Below are positions 1 through 9,664 of a DNA stretch of 64,000 nucleotides, piece after piece (position 1 is the first letter of the stretch; each line of letters begins with the position of its first letter). Source of the DNA: JACNIV01 sp965370415 (GTDB taxonomy: Bacteria; Cloacimonadota; Cloacimonadia; Cloacimonadales; TCS61); the NCBI GenBank assembly GCA_965370415.1, contig CBDUTJ010000004.1, positions 40,893 through 104,892 of the forward strand, in the 5' to 3' direction. The notes under the pieces are model-generated. The model searched no databases and was not told the DNA's origin. It saw nothing but the letters and a program-made list of their open reading frames with translations. The position numbers were made by a program, and so were the translations under genes.

Positions 1-2
1 AA

Positions 3-575
3 TTGGAAGGCAGGAAGGATAACGGAACCTTACTCGGTGAATTCCATCCTATGGATCTGGTGCTTTCCACAAATTTCGGTTACCGCTTAACGCCCGATCA
101 TTACGCAGGAGTTAACGTTAACCTTCTATATGAAAAGATCGATACTTCTTCCAGTTTTGGATTCACGATAGACCTGGGTTATACTTATCTTACACCTATC
201 AAAGATATGCTTATCTCTGCAGCTTTGAAACATCTGGGGAAAACATCAGCGATGGATAAAGACGGTATTGATCTACCTATCACGGGTGAGCTTTCTGTGG
301 TTAAAAATTTCCAACTGGTCAGTAAAAATTTCTCCACCGAATTTAAAGCAGTAAAACATATTGACGATGACGAATTTAAAGCAGTATGGGGAATTAAAGT
401 CGAAATTAACCGTACTTTCAATCTGAAATTTGGATATAAATTCAACTATGATTCGGAAAATATTTCTGCTGGTTTCGGTATCAATTTAAAAAAGATCTCT
501 CTCGATTATGCCTATATTCCCTTCGATTATGAGATCGACGATGTTCATATTATGGGGCTTACTTATAGATTCTAA
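3..575 (+). CDS. PorV/PorQ-like outer-membrane barrel protein, 5' truncated by window edge
   Basis: The reading frame is open to the left edge, so the true start lies outside the window; 190 residues are visible. The sequence alternates polar and hydrophobic residues in short strands and ends in the aromatic residue F (GLTYRF), as outer-membrane barrels do. The pattern of Gly-rich strands and the ending resemble the PorV/PorQ (UPF0164) family, whose members help export or anchor proteins that carry C-terminal sorting domains. The next gene, 12 bp downstream, encodes a secreted protease with such a domain, which fits a shared transcript and function. The family call is by style only; another beta-barrel family is possible. 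Confidence 0.55.
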   Translation: MEGRKDNGTLLGEFHPMDLVLSTNFGYRLTPDHYAGVNVNLLYEKIDTSSSFGFTIDLGYTYLTPIKDMLISAALKHLGKTSAMDKDGIDLPITGELSVVKNFQLVSKNFSTEFKAVKHIDDDEFKAVWGIKVEINRTFNLKFGYKFNYDSENISAGFGINLKKISLDYAYIPFDYEIDDVHIMGLTYRF

Positions 576-587
576 TGGGAAGGTTTT

Positions 588-3500
588 ATGAAATTCTGGT
601 GGCGTGTAATTATTTTACTGGCAATACCTTTTTACCTGGCAGCATTGGATTATGTTCCCAACCAGATAATTTTTAAAACCTCTGTTCCTCGGCAAATTAT
701 AGAAAAAACTACTGGTCTGGAAGAATTTGATTCTTTCCTGTCCGAAAAAGATATTAAGAAAATTAAGCCAGTTCTAAAAAAAAATCAGAACCGTTATTTT
801 GTTGCCTCTTTCGATAGTGATATTAACTGGGATGAACTGGAAAATCTGCAGTTTGAGGGCATCGAGTACATCCAGCCTAATTATCTGAATTCTTTTTATG
901 TGGAACCCAACGACCCTGAATATAATAACCAGCAGGTAAATTTTGAGAATTGCAATATTCCGCCAGCCTGGAACTATACCACCGGCAACGGGGAAATAAT
1001 TGTCGGGATTGTTGATTCCGGTATTCATTTTGATCACTGTGACCTGCAAAATAATATTTATATTAATACCAACGAAATTCCTGATGATGGAATTGATAAT
1101 GACGGCAACGGATATATAGATGACTGGCGAGGTTGGGATTTTGTGGATGCCCCAGAATTATATACTATGGCGCTTGGTGACTTTACAGTACAGGATAACG
1201 ACCCCAGTGACGATTTGAACCATGGTACTCATATTGCAGGAATTATTGGTGCCGATACTAATAACCAGGAAGGAGTTTGTGGTATCTGTTGGAACGTGAA
1301 ACTTCTTGTTATCCGCTCCGGGTTCAAAACGGTAGATGGTGGTTATCTGCAGGATGATGATGCAGCAGCTGGGGTTATCTATGCTGCCGATATGGGGGCG
1401 GATGTAATTAGCCTGAGTTGGGGAGATACCAATTTTTCACAGATCATTGCCGATGCCTGTTATTATGCCTACGAACACGGCTGCGTCATAGTGGCAGCCG
1501 CCGGAAACGAAGGCAGTACAAGTGCTCACCTTCTTACCTATCCTGCCCGGCTTTCCACCACGCTATCCGTGGGAGCTGTAGATAATAATAAACAGCTTAC
1601 TTCTTTTTCGAGTTATGGTCCGCAGCTTGATCTGGTTGCACCCGGTCAATTTATTATAAGTACCTACGATACTCCCGACAACCTGTACCAGGAACAATCC
1701 GGAACTTCGATGTCCGCACCGTTTGTAGCTGCCGGAATAGCCTTGCTGCTTTCAGTAGAACCGGGACTGAATTACGAAGAAATCAGGGGAAGATTGATCT
1801 CGTCTGCTTTAGACCTGGGTGATCCCGGATTTGATAATGTTTATGGAAATGGTCTGCTGAATGTGCAGGAACTTCTTACAAACCTGAACTATCCTACCAT
1901 AGCGATCAGCTTTCCACTCGATAATGCCGGACTGAATGATGACTTTGATATAATTGGGACTGTACAGTCTCCAAATTTCTGGCGGTATTCGGTGCAATAT
2001 ACTTCCGCTGCAATGCCCACACCTCTTGATTGGGAAGATGTTGACCCGGATATACCATATTACGATTATGAAGTTGAAAATGATATTCTCGCATCCTTTC
2101 ATATAAGTGATTACTTCCCGGATAATACTTACAAGATAAAAGTGGAATTATTTACATCCACAAACGAAAGCTACAACTATCTGCGTACTGTTAACATTGA
2201 TCAATCACCACCCGAATTCCATGAACAATATGCAGCTGTAATGAAAAGATACAACGAAGAAATTTCGGAATATTACCTGCAGGCTGTCTTCAATGAAAAT
2301 GTATTTCTATCTTACCGGGAAGCAGGTTCAGGTGCTTATTCTCCTGTTAGCAATTATGCCGATTCCATCCAGATTTTCAATCCCATGATTTTTGCAGGAA
2401 CAAATCTCCTGGATATAAAAGCTGTGAATGTGTCTGGGTTGGAAACTGAAGTCTATAATGCTTATCAATATTATCCTGAAATTGATTATATCGATCTGAA
2501 TTCATTCACTCAAACTGAGCTGGGAAATGAACTGGTAGCAATACAGAAAATGCATGACTTCGATGGCAATGGAAAAAATGAATTCGTTGCCATGGAAATT
2601 GTGGATGGCGTACAGACACTGAAAATATTTGAACTAGAATATGATGAACTTATCACCAAATATACATTTGTTGAAAGTTTCTGGCCGGATGATATGGGAA
2701 ACACCAACGGGCAGGGAATCGAAGTGCTGGGTCGTCTTGCTGGTAAACCAATAATTTATGAAGTAACCTCAGGTTTATATCCAGATTTTGTTATCTATCC
2801 TGCTGATGATGCATTCGGGGTAAATTTTGCTGATGTTGATGGAGACGGAATAGATGAGCTCGCACTTATTAAAAATGTGGACATCAATACTTTTTCTTTT
2901 CGGGCTCTTGTCCTCTATAGCCGCTCGGGAAATGAATTCACAGCCATCGATACAATCATAAACCAAACTGCAACTTTCATCAAGAATGACTTTGTGAACA
3001 AAGTAGCCTGTGGTAACCTGGATGGTGACTCATATCCTGATCTATTGACAGCAGATAAAGATGGTGATGTAATGATCTTTGAAAATGAAGGTTCAGGATT
3101 TGAAATGACCTGGAATATTCGCTTGCCCGTAGAAGAAGCTCATTATCTGGCTTTGGGTGACTTTACGGGTGATGGAAATAACGAATTCTGCGCGGGTGGC
3201 TTTGTCTATAACGCTATTGACCCTAATAAAACGTTTTTTTATTTTGGGTTTTTCAAGAACAATGGGATGAACAATCAATATGAACCTATCGGATATGTTA
3301 GCTTTACACAGGTAGAAATCGAGAATTCTATTGCTACTGCCGACCTGGATGGTAACGGAGATGTAGAGATCATTCTTTCAATTCCGCCTAATACTTATAT
3401 CATCGACTATATTAACGGTGAGTTTATTCCTATCTGGAAAGGTGAATCCGCAAAGACCATTCAGCATGTTATCACTGCCTGTTCCGGAACAGTAACTGAG

Positions 3501-4760
3501 GACGCTTTTATAATTGTGAATTCTCTACAAAATGGAGAAATTGGAAGCTCTCTCATAAAGGTTGCCGAAGAATTCACCGGACCACCTACACCCCGTGGGT
3601 TTTATGTTATTCCACAGGACTCAACTACTGTCTTTCTGAGCTGGGAAATGGATCCATCTTTTGAATACAATATTTACCGTCAGGAAGAAGGAGTACCTGT
3701 TATAATAGCGAATACGCAGAATAACTCCTACCATGATTTCGGGCTTACACCAGGAGATACACTCTATTACAGAATTACAGCCGAAGATACATCATATTCC
3801 CCGTCGGAAAGCCTTCCTACAGCCTGGAAAAGCGCCGTTCCTTATTATAAGCCGGAATTGCAATATGTTAAGATGATTTCTTCTTATACATTAGAAGTAA
3901 AATTTGATCAGCAGCTTGCTTTCAGTGCAACGCATATTTCCAATTATACTCTTGCGCCCATAAGCGTAAATCCCATTTCTGTTAATATGCTCGAACAAAA
4001 TACATGCCTTATCATGCGTTTCCAGAAGTCTTTTGAAGATCTCGGGGAAGATTATGTTTTGCATTATGAAAATTTAAGTGGAATAACCGGAGTTGCTGTA
4101 GCTGGAGATCATCCCTTTCCATACCAACCGGATACAATATCCCCGAAAATTGTGGATGTGAAAAATGAAAATCTGCAGACAGTGAATATCTATTTTTCCG
4201 AACCTGTTAAAAAGCAACTGGTAGAAGATATATCCAATTATACTCTGGTCCTTCCCGCTGTAGACAAAAATAATGAAATTGAAACTTTGGAATATAAAGA
4301 AGGATACCCCGATTCGTTTTATGTTTCAATCCGAATGAAAAAAAACCTGGAGTATACTAATCAACCCTATTTCTTGAAAATAGATAATGTGGAAGACCTG
4401 GCAGGTAACAAAATATCGGTTAGTGGAAACAAATGTCATTTCAGCTTGACAGGTATGATTGGTCTAAAAGATTTAAAACACTTGCGGGTTTATCCGAATC
4501 CGCTTAATAAAAGCGAAAGTGAGTTTGACGTTGTGAACTTCATAAATCTTCCCCTGGAGATTTCGGGTAAACTCCGGATCTTTAATTTAAATGGAGAATT
4601 GGTCTTTGAAAGGAAGATTGGTCCCTATAATAATCCTATCGACTTCTTTAGCTGGGAATGCAGAAATAACGGCGGTAGAGAAGTTTCATCAGGAATATAT
4701 TTCTACATCCTGCAAATGGGGAAATATACCAGTAAAGGAAAAATTGTACTCATAAATTAG
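588..4760 (+). CDS. Secreted subtilisin-like (S8) serine protease with VCBS/FG-GAP repeats and C-terminal sorting domain
   Basis: A 1390-residue exported protease. An N-terminal signal peptide (about residues 1-19) is followed by a propeptide-like region and the S8 catalytic domain (about 120-430): Asp143 in VDSGIHFDH, His212 in NHGTHIAG and Ser374 in SGTSMSAPF form the triad. Asp/Gly-rich repeats of the VCBS or FG-GAP type follow at about 650-975 (DFDGNGKNEF, DVDGDGIDEL, DLDGNGDVEI), then a fibronectin-III-like segment near 1000-1085. The last 90 residues start at LRVYPNPL and end in SSGIYFYI...KIVLIN, a divergent Por-type sorting domain. It probably degrades extracellular protein and may be anchored with help from the barrel protein encoded just upstream. 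All three catalytic residues are present. Confidence 0.9.
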   Translation: MKFWWRVIILLAIPFYLAALDYVPNQIIFKTSVPRQIIEKTTGLEEFDSFLSEKDIKKIKPVLKKNQNRYFVASFDSDINWDELENLQFEGIEYIQPNYLNSFYVEPNDPEYNNQQVNFENCNIPPAWNYTTGNGEIIVGIVDSGIHFDHCDLQNNIYINTNEIPDDGIDNDGNGYIDDWRGWDFVDAPELYTMALGDFTVQDNDPSDDLNHGTHIAGIIGADTNNQEGVCGICWNVKLLVIRSGFKTVDGGYLQDDDAAAGVIYAADMGADVISLSWGDTNFSQIIADACYYAYEHGCVIVAAAGNEGSTSAHLLTYPARLSTTLSVGAVDNNKQLTSFSSYGPQLDLVAPGQFIISTYDTPDNLYQEQSGTSMSAPFVAAGIALLLSVEPGLNYEEIRGRLISSALDLGDPGFDNVYGNGLLNVQELLTNLNYPTIAISFPLDNAGLNDDFDIIGTVQSPNFWRYSVQYTSAAMPTPLDWEDVDPDIPYYDYEVENDILASFHISDYFPDNTYKIKVELFTSTNESYNYLRTVNIDQSPPEFHEQYAAVMKRYNEEISEYYLQAVFNENVFLSYREAGSGAYSPVSNYADSIQIFNPMIFAGTNLLDIKAVNVSGLETEVYNAYQYYPEIDYIDLNSFTQTELGNELVAIQKMHDFDGNGKNEFVAMEIVDGVQTLKIFELEYDELITKYTFVESFWPDDMGNTNGQGIEVLGRLAGKPIIYEVTSGLYPDFVIYPADDAFGVNFADVDGDGIDELALIKNVDINTFSFRALVLYSRSGNEFTAIDTIINQTATFIKNDFVNKVACGNLDGDSYPDLLTADKDGDVMIFENEGSGFEMTWNIRLPVEEAHYLALGDFTGDGNNEFCAGGFVYNAIDPNKTFFYFGFFKNNGMNNQYEPIGYVSFTQVEIENSIATADLDGNGDVEIILSIPPNTYIIDYINGEFIPIWKGESAKTIQHVITACSGTVTEDAFIIVNSLQNGEIGSSLIKVAEEFTGPPTPRGFYVIPQDSTTVFLSWEMDPSFEYNIYRQEEGVPVIIANTQNNSYHDFGLTPGDTLYYRITAEDTSYSPSESLPTAWKSAVPYYKPELQYVKMISSYTLEVKFDQQLAFSATHISNYTLAPISVNPISVNMLEQNTCLIMRFQKSFEDLGEDYVLHYENLSGITGVAVAGDHPFPYQPDTISPKIVDVKNENLQTVNIYFSEPVKKQLVEDISNYTLVLPAVDKNNEIETLEYKEGYPDSFYVSIRMKKNLEYTNQPYFLKIDNVEDLAGNKISVSGNKCHFSLTGMIGLKDLKHLRVYPNPLNKSESEFDVVNFINLPLEISGKLRIFNLNGELVFERKIGPYNNPIDFFSWECRNNGGREVSSGIYFYILQMGKYTSKGKIVLIN

Positions 4761-4782
4761 AGGCTTTGAAAAGGAGACTGAA

Positions 4783-5595
4783 ATGATCTCATTAGATTGG
4801 AAAGAAAGATTAAAAAAAGATACGATCGATTTTGCGGTGCGAAAACTTCCCGCTAACGATTTTGACATCGATATTATTTATAATGCCTATCCCCAGCGCA
4901 TCGATAATAAGATCCCGCATGCAGTAATAACCTTAGTAGGAAAAACACTGGGTGCGCTTATCTACAAAGAAGCGGATAAATATTTTACATTTTATGATTA
5001 CCTGTTGAAGGAAAAGGGTGAGAATGGCAAGATGATCTTTGCTTATGTGATAGCTCGCGCTATCAGGAAGAACCCGGATAATTTCTTAGATTACATAGAA
5101 AATATATTACTTACCACAGAAGACCAGAAATTCTGTAATTTGCTTCTGGATAAAGCTATCTTCCCCATGATAAAAAAAGATCCCTTAAAACATCTGGATT
5201 TGCTGACGAATTGGATAAAAAAAGATAACGAACATCTTACTTTAAGCCTTCAGAAAATGATAATAAAGCTCATCGGTTTTCAGCCAAAGTTGGTTAAACC
5301 TATCTTTCAAAAGCTGGAAACTTCCTGGCTTTATGCCACGCCAAATATGATAAAACTAAATACGAACTTTCTGAAAGCGGTCTACAAAATCAAGCCCAGA
5401 TTTTATAATTCGATATATGAAAGTTACAAAACAACCCACAACCCGGTTTTTGCTGAAATTCTTTGCGGAGCTATCTGTGGATACAATAAACTGCTTAAGG
5501 AAACGGTAGATAACTGGGCAATGAGCGGTAACATCAAGTTGAAAAAGATCGGGATACATGGGCAGAAAATTCTCAAAAAGAAAGGCAAAAATTAA
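4783..5595 (+). CDS. Helical-repeat protein (HEAT/AlkD-like), function unknown
   Basis: A 270-residue cytoplasmic protein with no signal peptide, predicted almost all-helical. Helices of about 15-20 residues recur with Lys- and Leu-rich surfaces and a basic C-terminus (KKIGIHGQKILKKKGKN). This is the look of HEAT-type solenoids such as the DNA-alkylation-repair-like family, but I cannot see AlkD active-site motifs well enough to assign that role. The start has a GGAGA Shine-Dalgarno 7 bp upstream. The stop overlaps the greA start by one base (TAATG), so the two are translationally coupled and probably co-transcribed. Confidence 0.6.
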   Translation: MISLDWKERLKKDTIDFAVRKLPANDFDIDIIYNAYPQRIDNKIPHAVITLVGKTLGALIYKEADKYFTFYDYLLKEKGENGKMIFAYVIARAIRKNPDNFLDYIENILLTTEDQKFCNLLLDKAIFPMIKKDPLKHLDLLTNWIKKDNEHLTLSLQKMIIKLIGFQPKLVKPIFQKLETSWLYATPNMIKLNTNFLKAVYKIKPRFYNSIYESYKTTHNPVFAEILCGAICGYNKLLKETVDNWAMSGNIKLKKIGIHGQKILKKKGKN

Positions 5596-6065
5596 TGGCG
5601 AATTATATCACCAGAGAAGGCATGCAGCGTCTTCATAAACGTCTGAACGAGCTTATTAAGGAACGGCCTAATATAATTAAGCAGGTTGTTACGGCTCGTG
5701 AAATGGGTGATCTGAGCGAGAATGCAGAATATAAGGCCGCACGAGAAAGACAGCGCAACCTGGAAAATGACTACAACTACATAAAACGCCGCATGGAAAA
5801 ACTGCAGGTTATCGATTCCAGTAAAATACCCAAGGATGCTGTGCGTTTCGGTGCCAGAGTAACAATAAAAGAACTTTCCAGCGGGAAGCTCTTGAAAATA
5901 CACCTGGTAGGTGTGGACGAGATATTTGAAACAGAAAGCAAATATGAAAGAAAATCTATTGCGTCCCCTATGGGTAAACCGATGATCGGCAAAAAAGTGG
6001 GAGACTACTTCTTGGTAAAAGCTCCCATTGGAATACGGAAATTTGAAATTTTAGCAATAGAATAA
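5595..6065 (+). CDS. greA: Transcription elongation factor GreA
   Basis: GreA binds the secondary channel of RNA polymerase and stimulates cleavage of backtracked transcripts. At 156 residues the protein has the normal length. The N-terminal coiled coil contains the conserved block EMGDLSENAEYKAARERQ, whose acidic tip (D and E of GDLSENAEY) supplies the residues that coordinate catalytic Mg. The C-terminal FKBP-like half ends in SPMGKPMIGKKVGD, typical of the family. The start codon shares one base with the preceding stop. Confidence 0.96.
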   Translation: MANYITREGMQRLHKRLNELIKERPNIIKQVVTAREMGDLSENAEYKAARERQRNLENDYNYIKRRMEKLQVIDSSKIPKDAVRFGARVTIKELSSGKLLKIHLVGVDEIFETESKYERKSIASPMGKPMIGKKVGDYFLVKAPIGIRKFEILAIE

Positions 6066-6076
6066 GGAGATAAGGA

Positions 6077-7486
6077 ATGAAGAAAGCTGAAGAGTTGAGT
6101 AAAAAATTAAGTTATAAAAGAAAAAACTTCTGGAGAGAAGCTTCTGCTAATGAAAAGAAACTTACTTTTAAATTTGCCGAAGGCTACAAGGCTTTTCTGG
6201 ATCAGTGTAAAACAGAACGTGAAACTATCGAATTTTACGCGGATATTCTGGAAAAGAAAGGGTTCGGTGAAATTGATAAAGCCGGAAAGTCAGTTAAGGT
6301 TTACCGACTGGCACGTAAGAAAAATGCAGCTTTTGCTGTTCTTGGCAAAAAACCTGTGAGCGAAGGTGTGAACATCATTGTTTCTCATATCGATGCACCC
6401 AGAGTAGACCTGAAGCAAAATCCTCTTTATGAAGATGTAGATACCAAGCTGGGTATGATGAGAACCCATTATTACGGTGGCATAAAAAAATACCAGTGGA
6501 TGTCTACTCCATTGGCACTTCACGGAGTATTTGTAAAAGAAAATGGAGAAGTTATAAAAGTTTCCATTGGCGAAGACGAGAACGACCCTGTATTTGTAAT
6601 GCCCGACCTGCTACCGCATCTTGCCAGAAAAGAACAATATACCAAGAAAATCGGTGAAGCAGTCAGTGCTGGAAAAATGAACCTGATATTCAATTCTATT
6701 CCCTATTTGAAAGATAAAGATACAAAAGAAGCTATCAAGCTGAACGCACTTGTTCTTCTGAATGAAAAATATAATATCGTCGAAGAGAATTTCCTGAGCG
6801 CCGAACTGGAACTTGTTCCTACAGGAAAAGCCCGTGATGCCGGTATCGATAAAAGTCTGGTTCTGGGTTATGGGCAGGACGACAGGATCTGTGCCTATAC
6901 TTCTGCCGAAGCTATCTTTGCTGCCAAACCCGATAAAGCCGCAGTGGTTTATCTGGCAGATAAAGAAGAGATCGGAAGCGAGGGAAACACCGGTGCCAGA
7001 TCAATATTTATCATCGACTTTATTGCTGATCTGTTAAAACATAATGGCGAATCCTACGACAGTGCAACACTTAGAAAAACCCTGCTTAAAAGCCAGGTGC
7101 TTTCTGCCGACGTAAATGCCGGTATCAATCCCAATTTTCCTGATGTTCATGAAAAGGATAATGCCGTTCATATTGGTTTTGGGGTTAGTATAACCAAATT
7201 CACCGGTAGTGGTGGAAAAAGTGGTTCGAACGATGCCAATGCCGAATTTAATGCCAAAATTACAGGTATCTTCAATAAGGAAAAAGTGAACTGGCAGATC
7301 GGTGAACTGGGCAAAGTGGATGAAGGCGGAGGAGGAACTATTGCCAAATTCATGGCAGAATACGGAGCAGAAGTTATAGATTGCGGACCCGGTCTGCTGG
7401 GCATGCATTCACTTTATGAACTCAGTAGCAAAGCTGATATATATTCCTGCTACAAGGCTTACAAAGCTTTCTTTGAAAAAGCATAA
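6077..7486 (+). CDS. M18-family aspartyl-type aminopeptidase
   Basis: A 469-residue zinc aminopeptidase that removes N-terminal residues from peptides in the cytoplasm. Diagnostic M18 blocks are visible: VSHIDAPRVDLK (first zinc histidine), YYGGIKKYQW, DKEEIGSEGNTG (catalytic Glu pair), DVNAGINPNFPDVHE and the late GMHSLYEL histidine. The long central insertion and total length match the bacterial aminopeptidase 1 (ApeA) subgroup rather than the shorter M42 enzymes. It begins 11 bp after greA behind AAGGAGATAAGGA, so it is likely in the same operon. Confidence 0.92.
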   Translation: MKKAEELSKKLSYKRKNFWREASANEKKLTFKFAEGYKAFLDQCKTERETIEFYADILEKKGFGEIDKAGKSVKVYRLARKKNAAFAVLGKKPVSEGVNIIVSHIDAPRVDLKQNPLYEDVDTKLGMMRTHYYGGIKKYQWMSTPLALHGVFVKENGEVIKVSIGEDENDPVFVMPDLLPHLARKEQYTKKIGEAVSAGKMNLIFNSIPYLKDKDTKEAIKLNALVLLNEKYNIVEENFLSAELELVPTGKARDAGIDKSLVLGYGQDDRICAYTSAEAIFAAKPDKAAVVYLADKEEIGSEGNTGARSIFIIDFIADLLKHNGESYDSATLRKTLLKSQVLSADVNAGINPNFPDVHEKDNAVHIGFGVSITKFTGSGGKSGSNDANAEFNAKITGIFNKEKVNWQIGELGKVDEGGGGTIAKFMAEYGAEVIDCGPGLLGMHSLYELSSKADIYSCYKAYKAFFEKA

Positions 7487-7498
7487 AAAGGGGGTATT

Positions 7499-8233
7499 GT
7501 GAAAAAAATATTGATAGCCATTATTGTACTTTTAATACTATTTGGATGCAGTGAAAACAAACTTACCCGGCAAATGCCTATAGAACGCAAAATGGAAATA
7601 GGAAACGAATACATGGAGCTTGGAAAATACCACAAAGCAATTCCCTACTTTGCTGATGTGGTTTTTGAAAGGAATTCAAAGTATACTGCCGAAGCACAAA
7701 TGAAACTGGGCGAGTGTTATTTTTCCCAGAATAAATTCATGGAAGCAAGGTTCGAATATGAAGAACTCATCCGTTTATTTCACGATTACAAAGATATAAA
7801 TATGGCGTATTTCCAGATCGGTGTATGTCATTATAGCGAATCGCGTCCTGCTCATTATACACAGGAAGAAACCGAAAAAGCTATCACTGCTTTCGAGACT
7901 TTTATCGAAAAATTTCCTTTCGATGAAATGAAAAAGGATGCCATCGATTATATCCAGAAGTGCCGCTATAAATTACTGGAAAAGAAATATTACAATGGTT
8001 ATGCTTACTACAAAATGTTCGATTACAGCGCAGCCTTGATGTATTTTGATGAGATCGCTGAATTGGGCAATATAGATGAGCTGGATAAAATGTCGCTCTA
8101 TTATTCTGCTAAAATATATATCACACGCAAAGATAAAGAAAATGCAGTTTCCGCGGCTGGCAGGCTTACCGAGCGTTATCCCGGCTCAGAAGAAACAGAA
8201 AAGATTAACCGTCTACTGCAGAAATTGAAATAA
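7499..8233 (+). CDS. bamD: BamD-like outer-membrane assembly lipoprotein (TPR protein)
   Basis: A 244-residue lipoprotein with a GTG start preceded by GGGGGT. The signal peptide ends in a lipobox with Cys17 (LLILFGC). The mature part is a run of tetratricopeptide repeats (EYMELGKYHKAIPYF, KLGECYFSQNKFMEA and so on), as in BamD/YfiO, which with BamA folds outer-membrane barrels. Length and TPR placement match BamD; a generic TPR lipoprotein is the alternative. nadD starts directly after its stop codon. Confidence 0.78.
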   Translation: MKKILIAIIVLLILFGCSENKLTRQMPIERKMEIGNEYMELGKYHKAIPYFADVVFERNSKYTAEAQMKLGECYFSQNKFMEARFEYEELIRLFHDYKDINMAYFQIGVCHYSESRPAHYTQEETEKAITAFETFIEKFPFDEMKKDAIDYIQKCRYKLLEKKYYNGYAYYKMFDYSAALMYFDEIAELGNIDELDKMSLYYSAKIYITRKDKENAVSAAGRLTERYPGSEETEKINRLLQKLK

Positions 8234-8812
8234 ATGAAAATAGGACTTTTGGGTGGGTCCTTCGACCCGCTTCATGCTGGTCATATAGCTTTGGCGCAAA
8301 TTGCAACTCAAGCTCTGGAATTGGACAAAGTACTTTTCCTACCTACAGGAAATCATCCTCTTAAACAAAACATGAACCTTCTTCCTGCTGAGAAACGCTT
8401 TCAGCTTGTACAAAAAGCTCTCACGTCTTATCCTGGTTTTGAAGCCTCAAAATTAGATATGGAAGACACCGATCTTAGTTATTCCGCCGAACTTATCAAG
8501 CGCTTGCGCAAGATCTATCCGGAAGATGAACTTTATTTTCTCACTGGAGACGACATCATTACCGAATTACCTCAATGGCATAACTGGGAATGGCTGTTGC
8601 AAAACGTGCAGTTCGTTGTGGCAAAGCGACCCGATACCAATCGTGAAAAGTGGCAGGATCTGGATTACCTGGAATATTTTTTATTCATAGATATGAAACC
8701 ACAGGATGTTTCTTCTACCGAAATAAGACAAAAAATTAAGGTCAAAAAGAGCATTTCCGGATTAGTTCCAAAAATCATTGAAGAAGAGATAATATCTCTT
8801 TATTCCATTTAA
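8234..8812 (+). CDS. nadD: Nicotinate-nucleotide adenylyltransferase NadD
   Basis: NadD adenylates nicotinate mononucleotide to deamido-NAD in NAD synthesis. The 192-residue protein begins with the nucleotidyltransferase signature GLLGGSFDPLHAGH (the GSFDPxHxGH motif) and ends with the family's SSTEIRQKI block; PQWHNWEWLL in the middle is also characteristic. The ATG immediately follows the bamD stop codon, which implies translational coupling. nadK, a later step in NAD metabolism, lies elsewhere in this window at 35.9 kb. Confidence 0.95.
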   Translation: MKIGLLGGSFDPLHAGHIALAQIATQALELDKVLFLPTGNHPLKQNMNLLPAEKRFQLVQKALTSYPGFEASKLDMEDTDLSYSAELIKRLRKIYPEDELYFLTGDDIITELPQWHNWEWLLQNVQFVVAKRPDTNREKWQDLDYLEYFLFIDMKPQDVSSTEIRQKIKVKKSISGLVPKIIEEEIISLYSI

Positions 8813-8872
8813 AAAATAAAAATTATTGCTTCGCATTGTTGAGCGTTTCTTATATCCACACAATTAAAAAAA

Positions 8873-8901
8873 TTGACAGAAAGTTTGTTTAAACAATTTT
8901 C
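8873..8901 (+). promoter_or_regulatory. Candidate promoter (TTGACA-N17-ATTTTC)
   Basis: TTGACA at 8873-8878 is followed, after exactly 17 bases, by ATTTTC at 8896-8901. The gap between nadD and the next gene is the only place for a promoter here. The same arrangement recurs before dnaA and three other units in this window. The -10 part does not match TATAAT, so the call rests on recurrence. Confidence 0.35.
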
Positions 8902-8960
8902 CTGAATAGGTTGGAATATTTGAACTTTTCAATAAATCTGGAAAGGTTTGTGAGGTTAAA

Positions 8961-9425
8961 ATGAAGAAGTGGATTATTATTTATTTATTATTTATCGCTT
9001 TAGCCGCATCTGCTGAAGATTTGAGTGATTCAGTATTTATTCAATTTCATCAAGCTCTTGATTCACTAAAGCATATTAAAAACGAGATCCTTCCAGCAAC
9101 TTTTGAATTTAATGACAAAACCTACAATGGCTACGAGATAATATATGAAACAAAATGGTCGCTGCTCGATAAAGATGCGGATCCGATGGGAATGTTCTAT
9201 CCTTTTGAAGATAATTATTGGTACAATGCCGGCTGGAGGGCAGACATCAGGTTCTGTGCTGATGGACCAGGTTCTACACTTTATTTAATCAGAAACGGCG
9301 AATTTTTCTGTATCATTCGCTGGGATTTTGTTTCGTATATCGATGATAATGGTGAATTTGTCACAGGTGATGAACTTTCGGGTAGAATAAAATGCACTAC
9401 TGAGACTATTAAAAAGGAAAAATAA
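8961..9425 (+). CDS. Secreted protein of unknown function
   Basis: A 154-residue protein with a clear signal peptide (MKKWIIIYLLFIALAASAED, cleavage after ASA) and an acidic, Trp- and Tyr-rich mature part. I recognise no domain. The Shine-Dalgarno is GGAAAGG with further GAGG close to the ATG. It starts a short unit with the next two genes, 15 and 38 bp apart. Probably periplasmic or extracellular. Confidence 0.7.
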   Translation: MKKWIIIYLLFIALAASAEDLSDSVFIQFHQALDSLKHIKNEILPATFEFNDKTYNGYEIIYETKWSLLDKDADPMGMFYPFEDNYWYNAGWRADIRFCADGPGSTLYLIRNGEFFCIIRWDFVSYIDDNGEFVTGDELSGRIKCTTETIKKEK

Positions 9426-9440
9426 AAAAGGGAGGATAAA

Positions 9441-9626
9441 ATGAGCCAAAGTATTCCATTAGTCTGGTATATCGCAATGGGAGTAGCTTTCGGATTGCTG
9501 CTAGGGTATGCGATTGGAATGACCATCGGTATTTCACAAGGCAAACAACAGCTTATAAAAAGAATTAAGTTACTGGTCTCACGTAAAAAGATAGACTTTA
9601 ATATTGATAAACTTCTTCGGGGATAA
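9441..9626 (+). CDS. Small single-span membrane protein
   Basis: A 61-residue protein with one glycine-rich hydrophobic span (about residues 7-31, containing GVAFGLLLGYAIGMTIGI) and a basic tail (KRIKLLVSRKKIDFNIDKL), giving an inner-membrane topology with the tail inside. A strong GGGAGGA Shine-Dalgarno supports it as real. It lies between a secreted protein and a beta-helix protein on the same strand. Function unknown. Confidence 0.6.
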   Translation: MSQSIPLVWYIAMGVAFGLLLGYAIGMTIGISQGKQQLIKRIKLLVSRKKIDFNIDKLLRG

Positions 9627-9664
9627 TTTATTAAAAAATTTAAAAATACAAAAAAGGAGAAATA

